Positions 1 to 10,251 of a stretch of DNA of 64,000 bases are shown here, one piece after another. Made by a program: the position numbers and the translations under genes. Each line of letters opens with the position of its first letter. Position 1 is the first letter of the stretch. Location: positions 8,465,797 through 8,529,796 of the forward strand of contig NC_067204.1 of assembly GCF_026262505.1 (NCBI RefSeq), written 5' to 3'. The DNA is from Trichomonas vaginalis G3 (Eukaryota; Parabasalia; Trichomonadida; Trichomonadidae). Under the pieces are notes generated by a model. The model had not been told where the DNA came from. It saw only the letters and a list, made by a program, of their open reading frames with translations, and made no database searches.

Positions 1-419
1 TCAAAGCTGACGAAGTTGAAGTTTGGGGATTCTTCTCTTCTCAGTGATAAAGATATATGTTGCAATTATATTTTCTTGCTTCTTTTTGATTAAATTTTTG
101 ATCGTTTTATATCTATACTTTGAATAATGAATTTTTCTTGAATTTGATATCCGAAATTTCTCTTTTTTTTACCTACATATTTCTTATAATACTCTTTAAT
201 TCTATTTGATAATATATCTGATATTGAGATAAAAAATATGGCAGTTTGGGATCAAAATTCGAAATGGGATTATTTCTATCCAAACTGAATTTTAGAATTG
301 AGGAAGATTATTCTCCAAATGGGATCCTTACTGTCTAATAAATTGAAAATTTTCGAAATTCGAAATTTGTATGCAAAATTACGATATTGTAAAATTTACA
401 CTTATATTACGTTTTTATA

Positions 420-452
420 CAGGCATGAAGCCTGTTAAAAATGCAATAAAAG
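420..452. repeat. Left arm of short inverted repeat around the ankyrin gene
   Basis: A 33-base stretch containing GTTAAAAATGCAATAAAAGT matches, inverted and with about six differences, the stretch at 1727-1759 on the far side of the ankyrin gene. Upstream of it (1-419) is AT-rich sequence in which I see nothing else. The pair could be the ends of a mobile unit or an old duplication. Confidence 0.5.
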
Positions 453-520
453 TGTAATTATTATACTAATGATTATTTTTAATTCTAATGCCGAACAGCA
501 TTTGAATCAAGAATAATCGT

Positions 521-1682
521 ATGTTTGATAATTTTTGGTTGATGTCCAAGGGAGAAACTAACCAAACTCATTATGACAAATTGATGGAGATTTTTACAGG
601 ATATAATGATGTCTACGATGCTTTGTACAGGCTGAAAACAAATGACGAAGAAAAATTAAACGCAATATACAAAAAAATCAAACAAAACCTGATTGACTCT
701 TATCAAATTCAGCCTGATATGATTATCAATGATATATCCGAACTTTCAATTTATAACAACCGCTACATGAAGTCATATTTAGCGATTGCCAAACAAATTG
801 TTGACGAATACCATCTAAATCAGGTCAACAATATCAACAAAGTTTTTAATTACCTTTTCTACAAAGAATACAACATAGTATTGAATGAAAAGGAGGAACA
901 AAGTTTTAACGATTTTGAAGATTCTCATTATTCATCTGATATTCACGATCAAAATACAATTTACAGATCTATTATGGATGATGACAAAATATCATTAATA
1001 TTTTTTACAGAAAGAGAAGAGTTTGATAAAAATCAAAAATTAGAAAGTGATTTATATCCATATTCAGATGAAGGTCTTTCGTTACTTGAATTATGTTGTT
1101 ATCATGGATCTGCTGATTGTTTTAAGTTTTTAATAACGAAATTTCAATCAGAAATCACTCCCGATTGTCTTAGATTTTCGTTTTTGAGTGGAAATCCAGA
1201 CATTATGAATGAATGCTTGAAAGTACAAAAACCAGATGATAAATGCATGAAATATGCAATTATATCACACAAAATCGATTTTATCACATTTTTGATGAAT
1301 GAACATAACAAAAAAATTGATTTAGAATTGTGCTCTCAATACAATAATCTTCAATCATTTTTAGTTTATTTGGATCAAACAAATGACATCAACGCATGTT
1401 TTGCTTATTCTCCGAATTTCCATCTTTCATCACTTTTAGAATATTTTATTTCAAATGATGCAGATATCAATGCTAAAGACCCCTCTTCATTATGCAGCCA
1501 GTAATAATAGTAAAGAAACTGCAGAAATTCTTATTTCAAATGGAGCAGATATCAATGCTAAAGACAAAAATAGATGGACCCCTCTTCATTATGCAGCCAG
1601 TAATAATAGTAAAGAAATTGCAGAAATTCTTATTTCAAATGGAGCAGATATCAATGCTAAAGACAAAAATGGACGTACATGA
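521..1682 (+). pseudogene. Ankyrin-repeat protein with DUF3447-type N-terminus, frameshifted and short
   Basis: The first reading frame (521-1504) encodes the conserved T. vaginalis-type N-terminal region, including the stretch SLLELCCYHGSADCFKFL and the CMKYAIISHKIDFITFLMNE segment that belong to DUF3447. It runs up to the first ankyrin unit (DADINAKD). The second frame (from about 1455) carries two more ankyrin units of the form TPLHYAASNNSKEIAEILIS and stops after NGRT at 1682. The frame changes near 1480, where one repeat unit appears partly deleted between two near-identical repeats; misaligned repeats would explain this. Family members usually carry many more ankyrin units, so this copy is both frameshifted and short. 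Such proteins are one of the largest families in T. vaginalis; their roles are mostly unknown. An assembly error at the repeat junction is the main alternative. Confidence 0.85.
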
Positions 1683-1726
1683 TCAAGTAGTATTTTGAGT
1701 ATGAACATATTATGTGCATGCATATA

Positions 1727-1759
1727 TACTTTTATTGCACTTTTAACATGCTTCGCGAC
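1727..1759. repeat. Right arm of inverted repeat around the ankyrin gene
   Basis: Inverted partner of 420-452 (ACTTTTATTGCACTTTTAAC and onward). It lies 45 bases after the ankyrin stop. From 1760 to 2639 the sequence is AT-rich without a believable gene; the 65-codon frame on the minus strand at 2209-2406 shows no family features. Confidence 0.5.
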
Positions 1760-2639
1760 TAAAAATATTAATTTTTTATTCTTATCAAGAATTCATTAAT
1801 ATAACAATGATCATATCATCAAGGTTCAGATGTTCATTTTTAATTTTATATGTATAAAATAACACATGTAAATCCAAAAATATCATCTAAATTTGAAACA
1901 CAATTTGAAATATACTAAATTTCAAAAGGAAACATTTTATTTATATGTTACTTAAAATTGAATATTTCCATCAATCAGAGTTTTCATGACTTATAATTAA
2001 AGTTATTATATTAGTATAATATAGGCTATAATATTATATTATGATGCATGCCGTAGGATTGCTCGAAAATCTTGTTGATGGTAATATATTCAATTTTAAA
2101 AATTGAGAGAGTTGGACCGGAGCCTTAACACTCATGTGCTTATTCTCAAAAATATTCGGAATAATTTTATGATTTTTAACTTTGAATTTGTATTATGATT
2201 TTGTTCATTCAAATGAATACATTCGTACAAACTATCGTTGTCTGATAAATTAACATTTTTTGTGATTTTATAGTATTATTTGTTTGTAAGTTTAATGTAA
2301 TGTAGAGTTTGTTGCTCTTGAAGGTCTTAGGAACAATTGCATCGATCTTGGATCCAGAAATACTGCTAACAAATATGGAATTTTCTTGTGTTCTGTAGAA
2401 AAACAAAATATATCAAATATTATTCAATGATTCGAATTGTGTATGATGGACCAGTGATTCAGCCTTAATAGTAAACTAAATTCCTTTATTAGATAATTTA
2501 AGAATTGTAAGAGAAACGGAATTCGACCAACTCATAGAAATAGTATTTAACTGTTTCTAAGCATATTGAAATTAGTATAAAAAAAATTATTAAATATTAA
2601 TTATTACCATAAATCAACATTTCTATATAACTTTATTTT

Positions 2640-3158
2640 CTATTTGGGTTTGAGTTTCTTAGCCTTTTCTTCGTTCAAATAATTAATATATGTATCATCT
2701 TTGGCAAGAGATTCTAAGATGGTAGCACCACGTTCTTTTCTTGTGAGACGTGCTTTCTTTCCATCCATTGCATGTGTTTGAATAGTACCAAATTGTAAAA
2801 ATTCCGGAGGTTCTTCTGGAAGCTGAACCACATTTCCAGCACCTTTTTCAATGACACTACGCATATGCAATATCTGCCAATCACGCTTGTCTTCTTCTGT
2901 AAGTTTTGATTTTGGTATATTAAACCAATCTTTGCCTGCAGATTCATCTTTCTTCTTCTTTTTATCAATTGCTGGCATTTTTGTTGGATCAGCAATTGCT
3001 TTATTCATTGCATCTTTTAATTTGTCATCTAAAAATTCTTGTGCATCATCACCAAATGCAAAATCTCTGTTAACTGTCAAACCTGTTTCATGAACAACTG
3101 GTTTTATTGCGGTACTACTCGCTTCTGTCTCTGCAATTAGCGAGTCCCAGTCCGCCAT
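2640..3158 (-). CDS. Fcf2-type pre-rRNA processing protein
   Basis: 172 residues. The C-terminal half (about residues 74-170) has the Fcf2 pattern: DWFNIPKSKLTEEDKRDWQ, then LHMRSVIEK, then PPEFLQFGTI and a basic tail with RKERGATILESLAKDDTYINYL. Yeast Fcf2 and human DNTTIP2 carry the same WF-x-P, L-x-MR and FQ-x-GT-I landmarks. They are nucleolar factors needed for early 18S rRNA processing in the small-subunit processome. The N-terminal 70 residues are acidic to lysine-rich and probably disordered. I chose the ATG at 3158 (MADWDSL) because the 30 codons upstream look like non-coding AT-rich sequence. That makes a compact protein close to the core of the family. Function is assigned by family only. 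Confidence 0.85.
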   Translation of the reverse strand: MADWDSLIAETEASSTAIKPVVHETGLTVNRDFAFGDDAQEFLDDKLKDAMNKAIADPTKMPAIDKKKKKDESAGKDWFNIPKSKLTEEDKRDWQILHMRSVIEKGAGNVVQLPEEPPEFLQFGTIQTHAMDGKKARLTRKERGATILESLAKDDTYINYLNEEKAKKLKPK

Positions 3159-3505
3159 TTTGCTTTCGGCGGTTTTCAGAGAGAGAGACACTAAAATATA
3201 ATAAACAACAAAAATATATTCCTTATAAGATTTAAATAGATAATTCAATCGAAAATGAGCTCAAGAAACAAATTTGATTTTGAAAAATTGGAAAATACAG
3301 ATTTAGGATGCTGTGAAGGTTCATTTTATTACTTATATTTATACTAAAGAAACAAAATAGTATCAAATAGATTATATATTCATTAATAGCAGAATATTTT
3401 TTTAAAACAAATTCATGGTGGTAAACAATATCGTAATTACTTTATATAGATTATAAACAAGGATATAAGATAATATATAAACATTAAACAAAAAATTAAA
3501 GAGAA

Positions 3506-3856
3506 TCATTTCCTAAATATGAGCTTAAAAATCATTTTCCCACCAAAGTATAATATGCATAAAGAAAAGAATGTCACGAGAGCGATTTTCATTACACCAA
3601 TTCCAGTTGGATCATCTGCAATAGCTTTAACAAAGTTTTTTCCTTGCTCCATAAAGTCATTAGCTTGGTATCCGGAATCTAATGCAATATCGAGTCTTTC
3701 AACATCACTTCTAATATGGTTGCGTAAATTTTTTGTGTGATCAAGTAATCTTGTTGTTGAATCGACCAATTGATCCATAGCCATCATATTTGCACGATCT
3801 AATGTCTTTCCTGCCAACTCTTCATCATTATCTGGTGGTGGCTCTCTCTTACGCAT
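3506..3856 (-). CDS. Small tail-anchored SNARE-like membrane protein
   Basis: 116 residues from the ATG at 3856. A hydrophilic N-terminus rich in Pro/Asp/Glu is followed by one long amphipathic helix (about residues 20-80; MDQLVDSTTRLLDHTKNLRN and IRSDVERLDIAL). The C-terminal hydrophobic segment at about 90-106 (IALVTFFSLCILYFGG) ends with a short basic tail. One coiled-coil helix plus a C-terminal anchor is the layout of Qb/Qc or R SNAREs such as Bet1, Sft1 or Sec20. I cannot say which, and the zero-layer residue is not obvious. The alternative is an unrelated tail-anchored helical protein. It would sit in an endomembrane with its helix in the cytosol. A syntaxin-5-like SNARE is also in this window (47,279-48,064) but not nearby. 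Confidence 0.55.
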   Translation of the reverse strand: MRKREPPPDNDEELAGKTLDRANMMAMDQLVDSTTRLLDHTKNLRNHIRSDVERLDIALDSGYQANDFMEQGKNFVKAIADDPTGIGVMKIALVTFFSLCILYFGGKMIFKLIFRK

Positions 3857-4526
3857 AATTTTGAACACAAAAATTGACAAAAATCAGAACGATAAAATTT
3901 GATGTATTCTGGTAAAACATATGATAAAAAGCACAAACATTGCATAAGATCTTAGAGAGCTGATTCAATTTTTGGAGTTTGAGTTGTCAAAATCTGAAGT
4001 TTGCTTCTGCTTAAAATATATGAAACAATAAGCTTGTTCGGAATAGCAAACTAAGAATTCTAAGAGTCATTGTGAACGGTGATAACTAAGAAATGCCAAA
4101 ATTAGAGGTTTTGATTTGAAATAATTATTTATGCATTCAGGAAGTTCCAAATTCTGTGGAAAGGATTTTTACCAGGAGAGCATTATTTTAGAGTCTAATT
4201 TCTTTTTAGCCGGGCAGATTAGTAAAAAAAACAGAAATTTAAGGGTCCACTGTAAAAATTGAAAGTCTCTCAAAATTGAGAGGCGATTTGCAAATAATCG
4301 TTATCGTCTTTTTTTCGAAAATCCACTTTTCCTAGTGTTCTGATTAATATTTTGTGAATGTAACAATAAAGCATATGTTTTAGTAAGATGATAATACATT
4401 CTATCACTTCAAATCACATAAAAATTGCAAAATCAGCGAGTTTTATAAGAACATGATTTTTTCGAATTTTTTCGCTTCTGGATGCGTGTTTTGAAAAATA
4501 GATATTTTCGAATTTTGATTTTAATT
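3857..4526. other. Gene-free stretch with a transposon-end-like motif
   Basis: No believable gene. At 4233-4250 lies TTAAGGGTCCACTGTAA, followed at about 4264-4281 by a perfect small hairpin (CTCTCAAAATTGAGAG). Read on the minus strand the first motif starts TACAGTGGACCCTTAA, which resembles the ends of Tc1/mariner/pogo-class elements. A 17-base inverted match lies at about 6582-6598 in the next gene region. Confidence 0.35.
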
Positions 4527-5783
4527 TTGTTGTAAACAGAAATTCATCAAAAGTGACACCTCAGAAAAGCTAAAATATTGAATTTTTGGAACTTTTGATA
4601 GAGCACGTTTTTAAATATTAATTAAAGTAAATGTATATTTTGTAAAGATTCTTTTTAATAAAAAAAATAAAATTTTGAAGAAGAACACAAAATCTTCTGA
4701 AAATAATATCACATAAACTCATATTATTTTCTAATATATAACTATTTTATATAAAAATCAAATTCAATGATCTTAAAAGCGAAGGATAAACCTCAAAATT
4801 TACGAATATAATGAGTGGGAATATAATGCTTATCTATCATAAAACCATATGAAATATCAATTTTTGCTTTACGCCTAATTTTTGACGACAATTAGCAAAA
4901 AATGTTAAATGTTAACACTCAGTCCATTTGAATATGAAAAATAAAATTGACTTTGATTAAATGTTTTTATTTATCATGCAATTCTTCTTGCGACCAAAGA
5001 TTTGAATAAAAGTTCAAAAAATAAGATAGCTTAAAAAATAATATACGGTAGTGTTTACTAATAGATGAATAGTATATAAATTCTATTAAAATGGATTTGA
5101 TCCAAAAAAATATATAAAATTTGATCATAAATAAAATCGTTTTAAATTACTTCTTCATTTAAATTATAACAATTATTTTTGGTTTTATATTTTTTTGGAT
5201 CAAATCCATTTTAATAGAATTTATATACTATTCATCTATTAGTAAACACTACCGTATATTATTTTTTAAGCTATCTTATTTTTTGAACTTTTATTCAAAT
5301 CTTTGGTCGCAAGAAGAATTGCATGATAAATAAAAACATTTAATCAAAGTCAATTTTATTTTTCATATTCAAATGGACTGAGTGTTAACATTTAACATTT
5401 TTTGCTAATTGTCGTCAAAAATTAGGCGTAAAGCAAAAATTGATATTTCATATGGTTTTATGATAGATAAGCATTATATTCCCACTCATTATATTCGTAA
5501 ATTTTGAGGTTTATCCTTCGCTTTTAAGATCATTGAATTTGATTTTTATATAAAATAGTTATATATTAGAAAATAATATGAGTTTATGTGATATTATTTT
5601 TCAGAAGATTTCATTCTATATGCCTATGAAAAGTACTCTCCAAACTAACTTTTTCCTAATTATAATTAAATCTAGAATATTGTATTATGCTTAGTATTAT
5701 TTCATTTTTCTCATTCAATTTAGAATTTACAAATGTCAAAAAATTGAGAGCTGTCACTTTTGATGAATTTCTGTTTATTACAA
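4527..5783. mobile_element. Palindromic element with 32 bp terminal inverted repeats (copy 1)
   Basis: The ends form a 32 bp inverted pair (4527-4558 and 5752-5783; core CAGAAATTCATCAAAAGTGA). Inside, about 420 bp arms (roughly 4690-5113 and 5187-5612) are almost perfect inverted copies around a 70 bp spacer. No transposase or other gene is visible, so it is a non-autonomous foldback-like element, or an element end that was inverted onto itself. A second copy, with its centre deleted and then split by a Polinton, lies at 14,621-14,785 plus 37,120-37,597. Shared sequence between the copies defines the boundary. I could not settle a target duplication. Confidence 0.8.
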
Positions 5784-6518
5784 TTTAAGCATAAATTTTA
5801 TATTAGGAATTTTTTGACCTATTTCCAATCATTAATTCCTAAGTTTTTCTAGGAATTTAATTGAGAAGAAATTAGGAAATTCGCTTTAATGCCATTACAT
5901 CCTAATATTATGATGCATGTAGTTTATATTTATTGAGGCTAATGCCGGAATATCGTGCATTTTATAAAAAATTCAAAGAATTGACAATTGGATAGCACAA
6001 ATTTAATTCTCTAGACAAAGTATTATTGTTTATATATTCAAAGCATTATCCTTCGTTTTGAAATGTTGGCCAAAAATTTTCGTGTTATTTTTTGTGTTTC
6101 AGCATAAATTATGTATTGACTTATGAAAGATAAGCATTTTATTCATTATCATAAAGATATACCAAAACAAATTGATAAAATTTAAAAAAATGTGTATTTT
6201 AGTGGGTATTATTCTGGCCAATGCCCATTTTTAAACGATTTAATATTGACCATATCAATAGCCGACTCAATGTAAAAATTTAGATATTATTTTTTTCATT
6301 ATTCAAACTTTGATAAATTTTAGTATAATGAATGATTTTGTTTCGTGTATGATACAGAAATGAAAAGCTTGATTAATATCATTTTGCATTTTTTCAAGAA
6401 TGTTAGAGTACATCTACATTAAAAAATCGGATTCGAATTGCGATACTGCATCAAATTGTTGCACATCTGATAAGGATCTCAAAAGAGTAAAGTTAATTTT
6501 TTTGTGTTTTTTTAAGTT
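5784..6518. other. AT-rich intergenic sequence
   Basis: About 730 bases with no frame, repeat or RNA that I can support. Confidence 0.6.
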
Positions 6519-6599
6519 TTGGGCCTTAGTAAAAACACCATCTTGAGCAATATTTTTGGGACGACGATAGGCCTTATTTGGCCTTACAGTGGACCCTTA

Positions 6600-6866
6600 A
6601 TGTTCTTAGTTACTGAAGAACAGCTTCGCAACTATGCTCCTCCAATTCAAATCTTAATGCTCGCTATGGCACTCGCACTTGTCACAGTTTTCTTCTACTA
6701 TTCCTTCTGGGAGTCTTTTTATAAAATCGTCTTCACTGATGAACCTCGTCAAGGAGCTGATTATGCGGCCTTTGCACTTGGAATCGGCAATATAATTGTT
6801 ATTGTTAGCACAGTTTTCAGATTGCTCAAGCATTCTGCAGATGAATTAAAGAAGAAACTCAAGTAA
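6600..6866 (+). CDS. Small multi-span membrane protein, start uncertain
   Basis: From the first in-frame ATG (6600) the product is 88 residues (MFLVTEEQLRNYAPPIQ onward). Two hydrophobic segments are clear, about residues 16-35 (ILMLAMALALVTVFFYYSF) and about 55-72 (YAAFALGIGNIIVIVSTVF), and the C-terminus is lysine-rich (ELKKKLK). The same frame stays open upstream to 6519 and reads as plausible coding sequence with another hydrophobic stretch, but it has no ATG and follows a stop. Either the true 5' end is in an unseen upstream exon, or the start was lost, or the extension is chance. I do not recognise the family. The size and basic tail fit a small ER or Golgi membrane subunit; that is a guess. 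Confidence 0.55.
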   Translation: MFLVTEEQLRNYAPPIQILMLAMALALVTVFFYYSFWESFYKIVFTDEPRQGADYAAFALGIGNIIVIVSTVFRLLKHSADELKKKLK

Positions 6867-7460
6867 ATTTATATAAGTAAAAGGTCATGATATTCGTTAG
6901 TGAAATCGATTTGATTTATACATATCTATTTTTTTAAATTTATTATTGATTTCGTATTTAAAATCGAGAGAATCAAAAATATTAGAAGCCAAACACAAAT
7001 TGACGTTTGATGAGCTATTCATTTGGCTCATATGCTATAGATTCTCATAAGTATTTTAAATTAATTAATCTAATAATAAGACTTTTTCAAAATATTATTT
7101 TCTATTGAGGAAGTTTTCCAATTAAAACATTTGATAATGCGGCTATTGTATCATGAATTTGCTTCTTTTTTGATATCTTAAATTAATTTTTGCAATAAAG
7201 CTTATTACCATTATCAATTCAAATACTCTCATTTTATATCCTTATACGTTCCTCTGATTCGAATGCAAATTTGCATGAGATTCGATTATATAAAATTTTA
7301 AATTTGATTTTCTAATATGTGGCATATACAGAACGTGCCCAAAGCGAAGATTCGATATATTTCCAAATTTAATATAATCTAAAACCGAATGAAAGTAAAA
7401 GCAGTAAAGTCTTTTTATGTGAAAATTATTTTACGATTGCGGACGTTTAAAAAAATCAAA
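6867..7460. other. Intergenic sequence
   Basis: About 590 AT-rich bases between two plus-strand genes. No repeat or RNA seen. The AT-rich run just before 7461 probably holds the promoter of the next gene. Confidence 0.5.
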
Positions 7461-8051
7461 ATGAATGTTTTTCAGCAAGTTTTCGCAGATGTTAGCCCTC
7501 ATGCATCTGATCTATTAACAAAAGAAACACATAAATCACCACCTGCTAGAATGAAAAACACAGATAACACTTTAACAGATCAAAAGAAAAAGTTGACACC
7601 TCAAACCCGTCTTGTATTTCAAGAACCAGCAAATCAAAACAATAAAAAAGGTGCTTCTATGAAAGTTAGATCATTTGTTGATCGCCCATCATCAATAAAA
7701 GAATCTAAACCAAAGAATACTCAACCTGTAGATGTTAAACTCAACTGTGAAAACACCAGCAAGAGAAAATACACAGCAGAAGAGGCTTTAATTGATACAC
7801 AAATTAGAAAACAAAAAGATGAACTTGCATCTGTTCTCAAAGAACTGGAGAAGATTCGCGCAGAAGTTGAAAATCAATTTTCAGAGTCAAAGGAAATCGA
7901 AGAGCATAATAATGAAATGATGAGATTTATTCAAAATAATAAATCAAAGTCTGAAAGAATCAAAGAGATTAATGACAACTTTAATAAGCAAAAGGTGGAA
8001 CTTGACGCAAAATGGAGCTCCAAGATTGACCAAATCAGCAAGAGCTCTTAA
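7461..8051 (+). CDS. Coiled-coil protein of unknown function
   Basis: 196 residues from ATG 7461 (MNVFQQVFADVSPHASDLL). An earlier in-frame ATG at 7389 would add 24 residues of unlikely composition. The N-terminal half (to about residue 105) is polar with many K, T, N and P, probably disordered. The C-terminal half (about 106-196) is a heptad-like charged helix (EEALIDTQIRKQKDELASVL, then KELEKIRAEVE) that ends KIDQISKSS. No domain is recognised. Such a layout is common in cytoskeleton-, centrosome- or mitosis-associated small proteins, but nothing ties it to a specific complex. Confidence 0.65.
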   Translation: MNVFQQVFADVSPHASDLLTKETHKSPPARMKNTDNTLTDQKKKLTPQTRLVFQEPANQNNKKGASMKVRSFVDRPSSIKESKPKNTQPVDVKLNCENTSKRKYTAEEALIDTQIRKQKDELASVLKELEKIRAEVENQFSESKEIEEHNNEMMRFIQNNKSKSERIKEINDNFNKQKVELDAKWSSKIDQISKSS

Positions 8052-8530
8052 CAATTATCCTTTTGTTTGAAAAAAATCATTTCACTAAACTATTCTTTTC
8101 ATTTATGTTGAAGCAATTTTCCTATTTAACTCTTTGATATAGCATAATGAATAAGATTAAATTCATTATCTAATTTTGAAAATAAATATGTGTTTATGCA
8201 ATATTTCAAAACTTTAGCTTATAGATATATGTGCAAGATTATTGCTAAATGCTTCGCCATTTCAAAATTCCAAATTATTTTTCGTTAACGACTATATTAT
8301 TCTAATAGAGATAATAATGACTATATCATATAGCAATAGATTACATCTTTTTGTGCCACATATATAACAAAAGGAAGGAAATTATGAAATAATTCCATCG
8401 AATGTACTGGAGTAAATGATCATAAATCATAGTATATATAATCTGAAAGATATATTGGATTTGGAGAGTAAAAAAAATCTTGTATGAAAAAAAAGTTAAG
8501 CGTAATTAAAATTACTGGTAAGAACACATT
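8052..8530. other. Intergenic sequence between convergent genes
   Basis: AT-rich spacer between the plus-strand coiled-coil gene and the minus-strand ribosomal protein gene. No further gene or repeat seen. Confidence 0.5.
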
Positions 8531-8845
8531 TTACCATGTTGGTTCGGCGTGTTTCTTCTTCTTTTCAACTGTCCATTCGAACTTACGAAGACGGCCAAGG
8601 CAATACATTGTGGCCTTCTTGCAAGACTGGCATGTGAAACGAAGAGAAATCTTCTTGGATGTCTTCTTGGAACGACGGAGAATTGGTTTAACACGACCAC
8701 CGAAACCCTTTTGCTTACGATCATAACGACGGCGACCGAGGGCTGAATGGCGCTCTTCACCACGGGAGGCCTGGGAAACCTTGCACATTGTGTGCTTCTT
8801 GCAGAACTTGCAGAAGAATTTCTTTGTCTTTGGGTGGTGAACCAT
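8531..8845 (-). CDS. Ribosomal protein eL42 (L36a/L44)
   Basis: 104 residues, almost the length of human RPL36A (106). It starts MVHHPKTKKFFCKFCKKHT and has the two zinc-binding pairs of the family: CKFC near residues 12-15 and CQSC near 72-75. It also has the signature GRRRYDRKQKGFGGRVKPI and a lysine-rich C-terminal third. The protein sits in the large ribosomal subunit near the E site. Codon use is clearly more GC-rich than the neighbours, as expected for a highly expressed gene. The start is the first ATG and agrees with the family start. Confidence 0.96.
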   Translation of the reverse strand: MVHHPKTKKFFCKFCKKHTMCKVSQASRGEERHSALGRRRYDRKQKGFGGRVKPILRRSKKTSKKISLRFTCQSCKKATMYCLGRLRKFEWTVEKKKKHAEPTW

Positions 8846-9118
8846 CTGATGAAAAGGAAGGCCAAACGACGCTATCGTCGTCGAAATCTAGAAAAATGGT
8901 TATTTAAGCTCGAAACTATAAAATTAAGATTATACATATAATTAAAATCGTTAAAATGCATGAAATATTCATTTTAATAAAATTTTGAGAATTTTCTTTT
9001 TGAATCAGCATGTTTAACTCATTAATAATGAAAGATATTATAGCCTGGCATTAAAATAGAGAAAAATCTTATTGTAAAAAGATATAATATAAAACATTTA
9101 TACAAACAAAAAAATAAA

Positions 9119-10060
9119 TTAAAAAAAGAATCCGGTCTGAGATTGAAGAATAGATGTACTCTGAAGAGCCATCGTCCATGACTGAAATCTCTCCCCATCT
9201 TCATTTTGAAGATAATTAGCAGTAGATCCGACATGTGGTAGATTATAACAATGATATTCTCCACCAGACATCTGGAATGAGAAACAATTATGGTAAGTTT
9301 TGGCAAAAAATGATGAAATTGAACCTATTTGGGTCATTTTAACTCGCAAATCAGGAATAAGTTGCTGAAACTTATCCAACTTGAATATTATGTTCTCAAA
9401 TGGATCAAACCTAGCCATAAATATGGCGAAATCATTTATATCTATTACTGCAGTAACTTTTGTCGTCAAAGCTTCTTGTAATGCATACGGATCATTACAA
9501 AAACCAGCTTGACCTCCAAATGAATCAGTAAGTTCTTTTTTAGATACAGCAAAAACATGATTTGGCTTAATTATTTTCTCCCAAGTTGTAATAACGTTTC
9601 TTTTGAAAGCAACAATTTCATTTTCTGTCATGCCGAATAAAGTTATGTTGTTAAGAAGGACATTATAGACTCCAAAAAAATTTAAACTATTCAAATTTTC
9701 AAGAGCTGGCTTATCCATGTATTTAATCGAGTTTATTTCTTCTTCTGATGAGTTTTTGCGTACATTTGGATGTTGCCAAAACGTTATTCCTTCTTTTCTT
9801 GGTAATGCTTGAGTAAATCCTAGATCTCTAAGATTGGAATTCAAAGTGTTTAATTTTAAATCCATTATTTCTGAAATTTTTGCTTTATCTAGTGAAAAGA
9901 TTCTATCATCAACCCATGAGCATCCGCATTTTTTCTTTCTATTTTCGTTTTCACCGACCCAATCGAGAAGAGTTTTGAGTTTAAACGGAAACTTTGAGTT
10001 TTGAGACTTATTGGATCTTTTGAGAATTATATTCCGAATCTCTTCCGGGATTTCATCCAT
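9119..10060 (-). CDS. IBP39-like initiator-binding transcription factor
   Basis: 313 residues from ATG 10060 (MDEIPEEIRNIILKR). In-frame ATGs at 10,084, 10,099 and 10,111 could extend it by 8-17 residues. The N-terminal region matches the initiator-binding domain of the T. vaginalis 39-kDa initiator-binding protein: LLDWVGENENRKK (about residues 31-43), CGCSWVDDRIFSLDK (about 45-59) and LKLNTLNSNLRDLGF (about 68-82), followed by an aromatic strand (ITFWQHP). In IBP39 this winged-helix domain binds the Inr element at the transcription start and a C-terminal domain binds the RNA polymerase II tail. The remaining about 200 residues are consistent with that C-domain. Parabasalids have several paralogues; I cannot tell which this is or whether it still binds Inr DNA. 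Confidence 0.85.
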   Translation of the reverse strand: MDEIPEEIRNIILKRSNKSQNSKFPFKLKTLLDWVGENENRKKKCGCSWVDDRIFSLDKAKISEIMDLKLNTLNSNLRDLGFTQALPRKEGITFWQHPNVRKNSSEEEINSIKYMDKPALENLNSLNFFGVYNVLLNNITLFGMTENEIVAFKRNVITTWEKIIKPNHVFAVSKKELTDSFGGQAGFCNDPYALQEALTTKVTAVIDINDFAIFMARFDPFENIIFKLDKFQQLIPDLRVKMTQIGSISSFFAKTYHNCFSFQMSGGEYHCYNLPHVGSTANYLQNEDGERFQSWTMALQSTSILQSQTGFFF

Positions 10061-10251
10061 AAATCTAGCTTCATTATATGTTAGCATAGTTATAAACATT
10101 AAATATTGCAAAATGAATAGTAGTAGGAAACTTACTAATGCCTATTTTGAAAGAAATTATAAATTATTTTCAAGAAATGAAATTCTAACTTAATGTTACA
10201 TGAAATTTGAAAATGAGAACTATAAATATCATTTTCATCTAATTAAAATTT

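Noticed and set aside
2209-2406. 65-codon minus-strand frame
   Set aside because: Low-complexity AT-rich sequence without family features.
6519-6599. TTG start for the small membrane protein
   Set aside because: Eukaryotic start at TTG directly after a stop is unlikely; the ATG at 6600 or an unseen 5' exon is preferred.
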